Assembly (NCBI GenBank): GCA_934394595.1
Contig: CAKRRX010000047.1
Coordinates: forward strand, 1 to 17,455
DNA from: an uncultured Blautia sp.
GTDB taxonomy: Bacteria > Bacillota > Clostridia > Lachnospirales > Lachnospiraceae
Direction: 5' to 3'
DNA length: 17,455 nucleotides
The notes beneath the pieces are model-generated. The model was given only the letters and a program-made list of their open reading frames with translations. It was not told the origin of the DNA and did not search any database. A program made the position numbers and the translations under genes. Shown here piece by piece: positions 7,019-14,297 of this stretch; the stretch's first letter is position 1, and the number at the start of each line of letters is the position of its first letter.

Positions 7019-9034
7019 TCAGCATGCAAAGCCAATCACTCTTCTTTCTTCCCTTTTCATAGTGGGATTTTCAATATCTTCTGCGGTTATCGTGAAGAGT
7101 TCCTTATCCGTAATAGATGAAATATCTTTTTTTAACAACCGATCTGCCTGATTCATCTGAGCCTGCTCCAACATATTTCGCACATAGCGGCCATTTCCAA
7201 AGTCCTTTTTCTTTCGCATATATCTAAATACAGTCTTCATCTTTCCTATGGCCTCTTTAGTAAACTCGATTCCCTTTTGTTTTCCCATAAGCTGTGCAAT
7301 CTGGCATAGCTCCCATTCATTGTAATCTGGAAACGAAACATGAAATGCAATCCGTGATCTGAGTCCGGGATTTTTTAGAAGAAATTCTTCCATTCTTTCT
7401 GGATATCCAGCAAATATAACCACAAGCTCCTCCCGATAATTCTCCATCTCCTGCACAATTGTATTAATTGCTTCATCGCCATAGGAACCTGTCCTGTCGT
7501 CCAGAAGTGAATAGGCTTCATCAATAAATAATATACCACCTTTGGCCTCTTTAAATTTTTCTTTTACACATTTCGCGGTCCAGCCTACATATTTTCCTAC
7601 CAGATCAGATCTTCCAACTTCAACCAAGTGTCCTCTGGAAAGCAGTCCATTATCCTGCATAATCTGAGCAAGTAATCTTGCCACTGTAGTTTTTGCGGTT
7701 CCTGGATTTCCGGTAAATACCATATGCATAGCAGGCCGTACCATTTTCATTTCCTTTTCCTTATATACTTTCTGAAGTTTATAATAATTAAGAGCCTTCT
7801 CTATCACCTCTTTGATCTGGGTAATTCCCACCATTCTCTGCAAACGCTCATAAGCAGTACCTTTCGGCTCCGCTTTTATTTCCTCAGCATTTATAGTTAA
7901 GATGCCTTGATACTGAGGATAAATGTCTGTTTTCAATTTCTGACCATACCAGAAATCAAAGATTTTCCGAAGCTCCGGTGCCAGGTATCCTTTTCCTTCC
8001 TGCACTTTATTGATAAGCTTTCTATCTGCTGATACCATTTTCTCCTCTGCCATCTTCTGAAGAAAACACTTTGCTGTCTTTCCTTGCATAAAGTTTTCCT
8101 GTAATTCCACAATTGATATATTAGATAATTCCTCATAGAACAATCCTTTCAGTCTCTCACATGCCATTGGAAGACAGATAACTGTTAACACCTGATTGCG
8201 ATATCGTTTAAGCATTTTACATATAAACTGTATCTTTTCATTTATCTCAGAAACGTAATCTGTTTCCTCACTATCCTCCTCTACAAGTAGCTTCACCACT
8301 ATACTTCCATCAATAGAAGCTCTATACAGCTGTTCATATGACTCATTATCTAAATTTCTATCTGGCTCAATTTCAATATAACTAAATCTACCACTTCTGA
8401 TTCTTCTTTTGCTATATAAGCTTCGCAGAAGATAGTTTCTCATAAAGCGCATGGTCTCTGCATCATCCGTTTCAATGAAATAATGAACCGGATGCCCAAT
8501 TGCTGTAGTACAACTCCTTCCTGCAAATATTCTTTGTAACTCCGCCCGAAATGTATCACTCATCCAATATTCTCGCATATTACTTTGTATTGTGTCGGCA
8601 GAGCATTTCTCCACGATATATTCTTTATAAGATATATAACAATCAAAACTATTTACAATATTTTCCACTCCAAACAGTTCCATGATTTCATTGTCATCAG
8701 CAATATAATCTTGCTTGTCAGCCTTACAAAGAAGTCCACATAATTTCTTTAATGTTATTTCTGATATAATAGTGTCCGTCATTTGAATGCCCATATATGC
8801 AACGTAGGAATCTACAATGGCTGCTACTTTCTCTGTACCTGTCACAATTGCTCCTAACTCAATAATCCCTTCTGAAATATCCGCGACAAATATATACATC
8901 TTATTATCAAATCTGCCATTAAATTCCTCACTTCTATTCGCATACTTATGTATCATTTCAGCAACAGCATTTTTATCATTCTTATTCTTGCACAAGTTCT
9001 CCCTAATAACTCCCACAATTCGATACAACAACAT
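7019..9034 (-). CDS. AAA+ ATPase, CbbX/SpoVK type, with large N-terminal region
   Basis: Cytoplasmic AAA+ ATPase, 671 residues. The start ATG 9034 follows GGGAGG at good spacing. The C-terminal AAA domain (about 400-650) is intact: Walker A G-N-P-G-T-A-K-T (442-449), Walker B I-L-F-I-D-E (501-506), sensor 1 near V-V-I-F-A-G-Y-P (538-545), arginine fingers R559/R561 in N-P-G-L-R-S-R, and sensor 2 R616/R619 in G-N-G-R-Y-V-R-N. This pattern is that of CbbX, SpoVK and EccA. Residues 1-170 match nothing I recognise. Residues about 180-375 have the spacing of an AAA fold but no Walker motifs, so they may be a degenerate first AAA module. CbbX-type ATPases remodel client proteins, and the client here is unknown. 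It heads the minus-strand block, upstream of the WYL gene. Confidence 0.88.
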   Translation of the reverse strand: MLLYRIVGVIRENLCKNKNDKNAVAEMIHKYANRSEEFNGRFDNKMYIFVADISEGIIELGAIVTGTEKVAAIVDSYVAYMGIQMTDTIISEITLKKLCGLLCKADKQDYIADDNEIMELFGVENIVNSFDCYISYKEYIVEKCSADTIQSNMREYWMSDTFRAELQRIFAGRSCTTAIGHPVHYFIETDDAETMRFMRNYLLRSLYSKRRIRSGRFSYIEIEPDRNLDNESYEQLYRASIDGSIVVKLLVEEDSEETDYVSEINEKIQFICKMLKRYRNQVLTVICLPMACERLKGLFYEELSNISIVELQENFMQGKTAKCFLQKMAEEKMVSADRKLINKVQEGKGYLAPELRKIFDFWYGQKLKTDIYPQYQGILTINAEEIKAEPKGTAYERLQRMVGITQIKEVIEKALNYYKLQKVYKEKEMKMVRPAMHMVFTGNPGTAKTTVARLLAQIMQDNGLLSRGHLVEVGRSDLVGKYVGWTAKCVKEKFKEAKGGILFIDEAYSLLDDRTGSYGDEAINTIVQEMENYREELVVIFAGYPERMEEFLLKNPGLRSRIAFHVSFPDYNEWELCQIAQLMGKQKGIEFTKEAIGKMKTVFRYMRKKKDFGNGRYVRNMLEQAQMNQADRLLKKDISSITDKELFTITAEDIENPTMKREERRVIGFAC

Positions 9035-9073
9035 AAGTATACCTCCCTATAAATTCTTCTCATTTGCTTTTGT

Positions 9074-9102
9074 TTTATAGTTTAACTCATATCATGGGGC
9101 AA
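9074..9102 (-). promoter_or_regulatory. Promoter of the AAA gene and probably the minus-strand block
   Basis: On the minus strand, TTGCCC (9102-9097) lies 17 bases before TATAAA (9079-9074), five of six matches to the -10 consensus. The start point would be near 9067, about 33 bases before the AAA start codon. It sits just downstream of the terminator of the preceding methyltransferase operon. Confidence 0.5.
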
Positions 9103-9118
9103 AAAAAGGACATAACAT

Positions 9119-9157
9119 CAAAAAAATATGCCTGAGAAAATAAATTCCCAAGCACAT
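9119..9157 (-). terminator. Rho-independent terminator of the methyltransferase operon
   Basis: On the minus strand the arms 9157-9145 and 9138-9126 form a 13-bp stem with a few G-U pairs and a 6-base loop. A run of about eight T (9126-9119) follows directly. It begins 24 bases after the stop of the hydrolase-methyltransferase fusion and separates that operon from the AAA gene promoter. Confidence 0.85.
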
Positions 9158-9181
9158 TTTATTTCTTATCTACTAATCTTT

Positions 9182-10912
9182 CTAGCATTTTCGCGCCGCA
9201 ATAGCAAACATCGGAGTAGGGTTATAGAATTCATCCTTCTCTTTATACACCCGTCTGCTCAGCCCCAGATCAATAGAAATCTGCTCCATTCCCAGTTTTC
9301 CAAGCTCTTCCACGTCCCATGCCGGACGAATATAAGAGCTGATAGGAAGCTGGCGCTTGATGTCCTCGCACTCCTGCATCAGGGAATTTCCCAGCTGCTT
9401 GTGGGCATGATTTTCCGGAAGATCGGAGGTTTCTGCAAAATCAACTGCACCGTAGTTTGCGTCAAAGTTCAGGAGAAGTCCACCTGGTTTCAATACTCTT
9501 GTCCACTCTTTATACGCCTGTGACGCTTCCGGCAAAGTCCAGGTTAGATTTCGGGAAATGATTACGTCAAAGCTTTCATCAGAAAAGCTTAAATGCTCTG
9601 CGTCCATCACCTGGAAATCACATGTCACCTGCTCTTCTTTAGCTAAAATCCGGGAGTTTGAGATCATATCCGGGGTGAGATCCGTGCCGGTTACCTGATG
9701 CCCCTGCTTTGCAAGAAGGATAGTGAAAAATCCGGTTCCACAGCCTACGTCAAGAATCCTGAGCTTACAAACATCCGAATTATTTTCCCTGTCATTTCCA
9801 GAAGTGTATTCTCTTTCCGGCAAATACTTCCTAATCTCTCCCATCCACCGCTCTGCCAGAGGACTGTGTAATTCTGCCCTTCTCTGCTCCAAAAAGCTGT
9901 CACTTCGCTTGGTCCAGTAGGCTGTGATTTTCTCTTTCCGGTCATCTTCCTCATAGCTGATCCGGCCATAAGCTACCATGGGGCCATCTTTTATTACCTG
10001 CAAAGAACCAGTCTGGTACAGGATCACTCCATCCCCATAAGAGGTACAGGTTTCCAGAATATTGTCCTCATAATCCTTTATATAGCCCAGAACCTCTCCT
10101 TCTGTAAACAAATCGCCTGCCTTCTTCTGTGGATACCAGAGTCCCGAATAAGAGGCAGACTGATACTGCACCTGAGTCACATTTAAAGGATAGTATTTCC
10201 GCATGCTTCTGTGACCATCATAAATTCCCAGAAAGCGAAGAATACTGCGCACATCCCGCTTCATAGAACGCACTTCCTCAGTCTCCCAGGCACCCATTCC
10301 ACCTCTTTCCAAAAGAACAGATGGAATACCGCAGGCAGCTGCATAATTATAGCTTCCGCCGGATGCAACTTCAGATTTCACCATATAAGGAACATCCACC
10401 TGCTCTGCCATCTGACGTGAAAGTTTTACCACCTCAGGGGAAGCTTTTCCTGCATAATACACATAAGGAGTCAGCTTCTCATAATCATCTCCACTGTGAA
10501 GATCAATATAATAGTCAGCTGCTTTCTGCAGTTCTTCCACTACTGCGTAAGCAAGCTTTTCGTACTTGGTCCCATCCTTTTTTCCAGGAAAAACGCGGTT
10601 CAGATTTTCGCCCGTTTCCCGACAAAGGGAGCCGTAACGGTGTTCAAATTCCTCTTTTGCCACTGCTTTTACAATAATCACCGTTCCGGTCATTTTCTCA
10701 ATTTTCAGATCTCTTCCAAGCTCTACTGCACTCTGGATTCCCACGTATTCTCCACCGTGGATACCAGCTGTAAGAAGAGCTGTCTTGCCTGTTTTTTCTC
10801 CCCTGATAATGGTTGCCGGAAGGGAAAATTCACCATTTCCAATGGTGATAAAACCATGGACACGCTGCCCTGGAGCTGCTTTTAATCCGCCTATGCTAAT
10901 TATTTCACTCAT
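9182..10912 (-). CDS. Fusion protein: AspA/AstE-like zinc hydrolase plus SAM methyltransferase
   Basis: A 576-residue protein of two enzymes joined in one frame. Residues 1 to about 325 match the succinylglutamate desuccinylase/aspartoacylase branch of M14 metallohydrolases: zinc ligands H52 and E55 in I-H-G-G-E-Y, H139 in Y-I-D-L-H-S-G, and a beta-rich lipoyl-like end. Such enzymes release acyl groups from N-acyl amino acids or related amides. Residues about 329-576 are a complete class I methyltransferase: L-D-V-G-C-G-T-G-F-F (387-396), D411 after strand 2, and S-R-N-L-T-W near 453. This half is clearly related to the upstream gene product. No in-frame start with a ribosome site was seen at the junction, so the fusion looks real. 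The start ATG overlaps the previous stop as ATGA, with AGAGGT upstream, implying coupling. The substrate is unknown. Confidence 0.85.
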   Translation of the reverse strand: MSEIISIGGLKAAPGQRVHGFITIGNGEFSLPATIIRGEKTGKTALLTAGIHGGEYVGIQSAVELGRDLKIEKMTGTVIIVKAVAKEEFEHRYGSLCRETGENLNRVFPGKKDGTKYEKLAYAVVEELQKAADYYIDLHSGDDYEKLTPYVYYAGKASPEVVKLSRQMAEQVDVPYMVKSEVASGGSYNYAAACGIPSVLLERGGMGAWETEEVRSMKRDVRSILRFLGIYDGHRSMRKYYPLNVTQVQYQSASYSGLWYPQKKAGDLFTEGEVLGYIKDYEDNILETCTSYGDGVILYQTGSLQVIKDGPMVAYGRISYEEDDRKEKITAYWTKRSDSFLEQRRAELHSPLAERWMGEIRKYLPEREYTSGNDRENNSDVCKLRILDVGCGTGFFTILLAKQGHQVTGTDLTPDMISNSRILAKEEQVTCDFQVMDAEHLSFSDESFDVIISRNLTWTLPEASQAYKEWTRVLKPGGLLLNFDANYGAVDFAETSDLPENHAHKQLGNSLMQECEDIKRQLPISSYIRPAWDVEELGKLGMEQISIDLGLSRRVYKEKDEFYNPTPMFAIAARKC

Positions 10913-11718
10913 TTTTTTACCTCTATCATAAACATGGGTGTAGATCCGTAATTCAATTTCTCTTCCTCACTCCACACCTGCTGCCAGATATCCTCATTCA
11001 CCTGAATCTGACTTGCTCCCAATTCTTTCAGAACCTTCACATCCCATCCTGGCCGTCTGGTCTCAGACAGAGGAACCTGCAATGCAATTTTCTCCATACG
11101 GTCAATATCTGTACACAGATAATGATCGTCCAGACTTCCCTTTTCCACATTTCTCCGGTCATTTTCATAGGCTTCGCGCTTCTTGTCATCATAGAGATAG
11201 CCATACCAGTTTGCATCAAAATTAAGCAGCCTGCCTCCCTTTTTCAGTACACGAAGCCACTCCTTATAAGCCATTTCCGGATGGGGCAGATTCCAGGTCA
11301 GGTTTCTGGAAACGATCACATCAAAGCTCTCGTCTTCAAATTCCAAAGCCTGGGCATCCATCCGTATAAACTCAATGTTCTCTTTCTTTTTTCCGATAAA
11401 TTTTGCTGCATTTTCCGCTGCTTTTTCCAGCATCCCAGGAGTATAATCCACAGCCGTTACATGATACCCGGCTTCTGCCAGGATCATAGAAAAAAATCCA
11501 GGGCCAGTGCCGATATCCAGAATTTTCAGCGATTCCTTTTTATCAGGATTTTCCTCATTGCATTCCTTTTCCATGGATACTTTTCCACAAAATCCACCCT
11601 CAAGTACCTCAAGCCATGCTTTTTTCTGCATGCCTTTCAGTTCTTTTTCATTTACCTCGGAATACCCTTCTGTCCGGGTACTCCAGTAGCTTTCTATCTT
11701 CTCCAGTAAATTATCCAC
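10909..11718 (-). CDS. Class I SAM-dependent methyltransferase
   Basis: Cytoplasmic methyltransferase, 269 residues from the GTG at 11718. This start has GGAGGA eight bases upstream (11731-11726), whereas the longer ATG at 11745 has no ribosome site and extends past the paralogue's N-terminus. Motif I L-D-I-G-T-G-P-G-F-F is at about 67-76, followed by acidic D91. The signature S-R-N-L-T-W-N-L-P, then A-Y-K-E-W and L-L-N-F-D-A-N, is shared with the second half of the downstream fusion protein. The C-terminal R-R-P-G-W-D-V and T-P-M-F blocks are shared too, so the two arose by duplication. Acceptor substrate unknown. A divergent DtxR-type metal regulator next door hints at a link to metal homeostasis, but this is inference. 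Confidence 0.88.
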   Translation of the reverse strand: MDNLLEKIESYWSTRTEGYSEVNEKELKGMQKKAWLEVLEGGFCGKVSMEKECNEENPDKKESLKILDIGTGPGFFSMILAEAGYHVTAVDYTPGMLEKAAENAAKFIGKKKENIEFIRMDAQALEFEDESFDVIVSRNLTWNLPHPEMAYKEWLRVLKKGGRLLNFDANWYGYLYDDKKREAYENDRRNVEKGSLDDHYLCTDIDRMEKIALQVPLSETRRPGWDVKVLKELGASQIQVNEDIWQQVWSEEEKLNYGSTPMFMIEVKK

Positions 11719-11764
11719 CCGTGTTTCCTCCGCATATTTTCTCATGTTCGGCGGGTCCCAAGTT

Positions 11765-11817
11765 CAAAAGCCTTATCATACACGTTTGAACAGCTTTTTG
11801 ACCTTTTGGCCCTGATA
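11765..11817. repeat. Dispersed palindromic intergenic repeat, copy B
   Basis: This matches copy A (3811-3863) at 45 of 53 positions with no gaps and the same orientation. CAAAAG (11765-11770) pairs with CTTTTG (11803-11808). Most differences fall in the loop, where this copy has GTT-TG-AAC (11784-11791) in place of the small ATGC palindrome. It lies 47-99 bases upstream of the methyltransferase GTG, the same relation to a minus-strand gene as copy A. Confidence 0.75.
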
Positions 11818-11857
11818 TCAAGTTAAAATATTATCAAAATCATGAACGTCACACAAG

Positions 11858-11869
11858 CCCCCTGGGGGG
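11858..11869. other. GC-rich mini-palindrome in AT-rich intergenic DNA
   Basis: Five C, one T and six G form a near-perfect palindrome (CCCCC-T-GGGGGG) in otherwise AT-rich DNA between the divergent methyltransferase and metal-regulator genes. It could be a protein-binding site or a hairpin. The evidence is only its symmetry and unusual composition. Confidence 0.35.
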
Positions 11870-11885
11870 ATGAACACCAAAATTC

Positions 11886-11937
11886 CAGGATTCGATACTC
11901 TTCAAAAAATACAGGATTCGATACTCTTCAAAAAATA
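11886..11937. repeat. Perfect 26-bp tandem duplication upstream of the metal regulator
   Basis: The 26-base unit 11886-11911, beginning CAGGATTCGATACTC and ending in an A-run, is repeated exactly at 11912-11937 with no spacer. It ends one base before the predicted -35 box of the regulator gene. It could be a duplicated binding or UP-like element, or a recent replication slippage. Confidence 0.9.
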
Positions 11938-11938
11938 A

Positions 11939-11967
11939 TTGCCCAAATCTGTAAACTATGATATCCT
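11939..11967 (+). promoter_or_regulatory. Candidate promoter of the metal-regulator gene
   Basis: TTGCCC (11939-11944) lies 17 bases before TATCCT (11962-11967). Both boxes are imperfect, with four of six matches each. Other AT-rich hexamers follow at once (TATAAG at 11967, TATTAT at 11973), so the exact -10 is uncertain. The leader would be about 45 bases. Confidence 0.4.
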
Positions 11968-11985
11968 ATAAGTATTATACTTGTA
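11967..11985. promoter_or_regulatory. Candidate operator: 19-bp near-palindrome at the regulator start site
   Basis: The central AAGTAT-T-ATACTT (11970-11982) is perfect, and the next pairs out match except one, giving eight of nine symmetric positions over 19 bases. The length and the position at the predicted transcription start fit DtxR/MntR-family operators, which are usually 19-21-bp palindromes. Autorepression is inferred. Confidence 0.5.
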
Positions 11986-12019
11986 CCGAAACACAAGCAA
12001 GAAATTGAGGTGATCTATT

Positions 12020-12388
12020 GTGAAATCAAACGAATCCGCTGAGAACTATCTGGAAACGATTCTGATTCTCAGTAAAAAGAAACCAGTTGTCCGTTCCGTT
12101 GATATCGCTGATGAACTTGGCTTCAAGAAATCAAGTGTCAGTGTTGCCATGAAGAATCTTCGTGAAAAGAACCATATCACTGTTACTCCGGAAGGATATA
12201 TTTATCTTACAGAATCCGGACAGAAGATTGCAGATATGATTTATGAGCGTCATGAATTTTTATCCTCCTGGCTGACCAGCCTGGGCGTTGATCCGGAAAC
12301 CGCTACCTCTGATGCATGCCGCATCGAGCATGTGATCAGCCCTGAGAGCTTTGCAGCGATCAAAAGCCATCTTGCCCCTGACAAATAA
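12020..12388 (+). CDS. DtxR/MntR-family metal-dependent transcriptional regulator
   Basis: Metal-sensing repressor, 122 residues. The GTG start at 12020 is preceded by GAGGTGA (12006-12012). A winged helix spans about 5-65 (V-D-I-A-D-E-L-G-F, then S-S-V-S-V-A-M-K-N-L) and a dimerisation/metal domain about 70-118. Aligned by eye to Bacillus MntR ligands (D8, E11, H77, E99, E102, H103), this protein has N9, E12, H78, C100, E103 and H104. The D-A-C-R-I-E-H segment instead resembles DtxR/IdeR, where a cysteine ligand favours iron. There is no SH3-like third domain, and the C-terminus is shorter than in MntR. It may therefore respond to iron rather than manganese. Targets could include its own gene and the divergent methyltransferase operon. 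Confidence 0.9.
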   Translation: MKSNESAENYLETILILSKKKPVVRSVDIADELGFKKSSVSVAMKNLREKNHITVTPEGYIYLTESGQKIADMIYERHEFLSSWLTSLGVDPETATSDACRIEHVISPESFAAIKSHLAPDK

Positions 12389-12400
12389 ATTTTATCAAAA

Positions 12401-12457
12401 GGCCTGTACACCAGATGTATTTCTTTAGTTCGAAACTTTTTCATCCGGGTACAGGCC
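12401..12457. terminator. Bidirectional terminator between the metal regulator and glgB
   Basis: GGCCTGTAC (12401-12409) and GTACAGGCC (12449-12457) form a perfect 9-bp stem. It is extended inward by CC/GG and GATG/CATC with small bulges, and the loop holds a minor AGTT-CGA-AACT hairpin. T-rich sequence follows on the minus strand (TTTT then AT-rich), and a weaker T stretch follows on the plus strand. It serves two convergent genes. Confidence 0.7.
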
Positions 12458-12480
12458 CTGCTTTATCTTCCAGTCATTTC

Positions 12481-14262
12481 TTATTTCACCAGATAATATC
12501 TTGCTGAGAATGGTCCCATTTTAAATACCGCTTTTCCTCCTGTGATTACTTTTTCCTTTTTGGTATAGCGCTTTTTACCGCCATATTTTATCATATCACT
12601 TGCAAGAAGAAGTTCATATCCGGCATAATCTTTTTCAATGGTATACTCTTGAGTTTCATCGGAGAAATTAAATACTGCCAGGATTTTCTGATCCCCACTG
12701 ATTCGTTCAAACAGGTACATGCATTTTTGCTCCTGATGGCAGTCCACCCAGGAAAATCCTCCCTGTTCAAAATCTCTCTGGAAAAATGCATTGTTCTTCA
12801 GATAACATTTATTCAGATCTGCCATAAATTTGTGAAATGCATCATGGATAGGGAAATTCAACAAAACCCAGTCCAGTTCATCCTTCTCACACCACTCTTT
12901 TAGCTGTGCCAGTTCATTTCCCATAAAATTCAGCTTTGCACCTGGATGAGCATACATATACATATAAAAGGCTCTTGCCTGAGGAAATTTTCCATCGTAT
13001 CCACCGTTCATTTTCTGGGCAATGGTTGCTTTTCCATGGACAACTTCATCGTGGGATAAAGGAAGGATATAACGCTCATTGTAAAAGTACATCATGGAAA
13101 AAGTAAGCTTATGGTACTTTTCTCTTCTCTCTTTGGTATCTGCCTGGAAAAAAGACAGGGTATCGTGCATCCAGCCCAGATCCCATTTATAATCAAATCC
13201 AAGTCCACCTTCCTGCACAGGCCTGGTGACACCCTGATACGGAGTAGAGTCTTCGGCAAAAAGAAGACATTCCGGTATTCTCTCTTTTAATCCCTGGTTC
13301 ATGGTACGGATAAATTTAAGTGCAGCCAGATTCTCACCACGGCTGGCATCTCCCTGCCAGTAGATCAGATTTCCCACAGCATCCATACGAAGTCCGTCAA
13401 AATGGAATTCTTTCATCCAGTAATATGCAGAAGACTGCAAAAAGCTGCACACTTCCCCTCTGGAATGCATAAAATTGCAGCTGCCCCATTCGTTACGGCC
13501 AACTGCCATATTGGGATATTCATAAAGTGCAGTTCCGTCATATTCAGCCAGCGCATAATCATTCACTGCAAAATGCACTGGAACAAAATCCAGGATCACA
13601 CCTATCCCTGCCTGATGACACTGATCCACAAAAGCTTTCAAGCCCTCCGGCTTTCCATAGCGGGCGGTAGGACTGAAATAACCAGTGTCCTGATAGCCCC
13701 AGGATTCATCGCATGGATATTCACAAAGAGGCATGATTTCCACATAATTATAGCCACCTTCCTTCAGATACTTAATCAGGATCGGTGCCAGTTCCTCATA
13801 AGTGTACCAGTCTTCCTGCTCCTTTCCCGGCTTTTTCCAGGAACCAAAATGCATTTCATAAATATTCACTGGCCTTTCACCGTCTGTCTTACAGTTTTTC
13901 TGCCATTTGCTGTCTTTAAACTTATAGCCGCCAAGCGCATAAGTTCTGGACGCAGTACCAGGGCGCATTTCACTGTAAAACGCATAAGGATCTGCATGAT
14001 CGGTAAAGGAACCGTTCTGATGGTAAATTCTGTATTTGTACATCTGGCCAGAGCCTACGCCATCAATGGTACATTCCCAGAAATTCCCATCGTGAACCCG
14101 ATTCATTGGGGTCTCTGTCCAGCCATTGAACTCACCAATTACAGATACTCTCTGCGCTGCCGGGGCAAATGTGCGGAATGTGGTTCCACCCTCCCATACG
14201 TGAGCGCCAAGGTACTGATATGCTTCAAATTCTTTTCCTGTATAAAAGTTATAAAAATCCAT
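12481..14262 (-). CDS. glgB: 1,4-alpha-glucan branching enzyme GlgB
   Basis: Cytoplasmic GH13 enzyme that makes alpha-1,6 branches in glycogen, 593 residues. ATG 14262 is used because GGAGGGG lies eight bases upstream; an earlier in-frame start at 14289 has no such site. An N-terminal CBM48 beta-sandwich (about 20-110, with V-I-G-E-F-N-G-W) precedes the catalytic barrel. Catalytic residues by family position are nucleophile D294 in G-L-R-M-D-A-V, acid/base E337 in F-A-E-D-S-T, and transition-state D405 in L-S-H-D-E-V-V-H. The M-E-H-like E-M-H-F-G-S-W block is also present. The protein is shorter than E. coli GlgB, consistent with lack of the extra N1 domain. No other glycogen gene is adjacent in this window. 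Confidence 0.94.
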   Translation of the reverse strand: MDFYNFYTGKEFEAYQYLGAHVWEGGTTFRTFAPAAQRVSVIGEFNGWTETPMNRVHDGNFWECTIDGVGSGQMYKYRIYHQNGSFTDHADPYAFYSEMRPGTASRTYALGGYKFKDSKWQKNCKTDGERPVNIYEMHFGSWKKPGKEQEDWYTYEELAPILIKYLKEGGYNYVEIMPLCEYPCDESWGYQDTGYFSPTARYGKPEGLKAFVDQCHQAGIGVILDFVPVHFAVNDYALAEYDGTALYEYPNMAVGRNEWGSCNFMHSRGEVCSFLQSSAYYWMKEFHFDGLRMDAVGNLIYWQGDASRGENLAALKFIRTMNQGLKERIPECLLFAEDSTPYQGVTRPVQEGGLGFDYKWDLGWMHDTLSFFQADTKERREKYHKLTFSMMYFYNERYILPLSHDEVVHGKATIAQKMNGGYDGKFPQARAFYMYMYAHPGAKLNFMGNELAQLKEWCEKDELDWVLLNFPIHDAFHKFMADLNKCYLKNNAFFQRDFEQGGFSWVDCHQEQKCMYLFERISGDQKILAVFNFSDETQEYTIEKDYAGYELLLASDMIKYGGKKRYTKKEKVITGGKAVFKMGPFSARYYLVK

Positions 14263-14297
14263 AGAATTATCCCCTCCAATTGTAACCAAAAAGATAT

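Noticed and set aside
7019..9034. EccA-like ATPase of a type VII secretion system
   Set aside because: The AAA domain is of the same broad type, but there is no EccC/EssC ATPase, WXG100 protein or other secretion component in the window.
9182..10912. Frameshift or missed stop joining two separate genes in the hydrolase-methyltransferase fusion
   Set aside because: The frame is open throughout, and the methyltransferase half begins at its expected N-terminal block (about residue 329) without an internal start or ribosome site. A natural fusion is simpler, though an assembly error cannot be excluded.
11122..11709. Plus-strand open frame of 195 codons opposite the methyltransferase gene
   Set aside because: Antisense to a gene with intact SAM motifs; the translation is Phe/Ile/His-rich low-complexity typical of a reverse-strand shadow.
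11886..11937. Start of a CRISPR array
   Set aside because: There are only two units, directly adjacent with no spacer, and no cas genes in the window. It is a tandem duplication.
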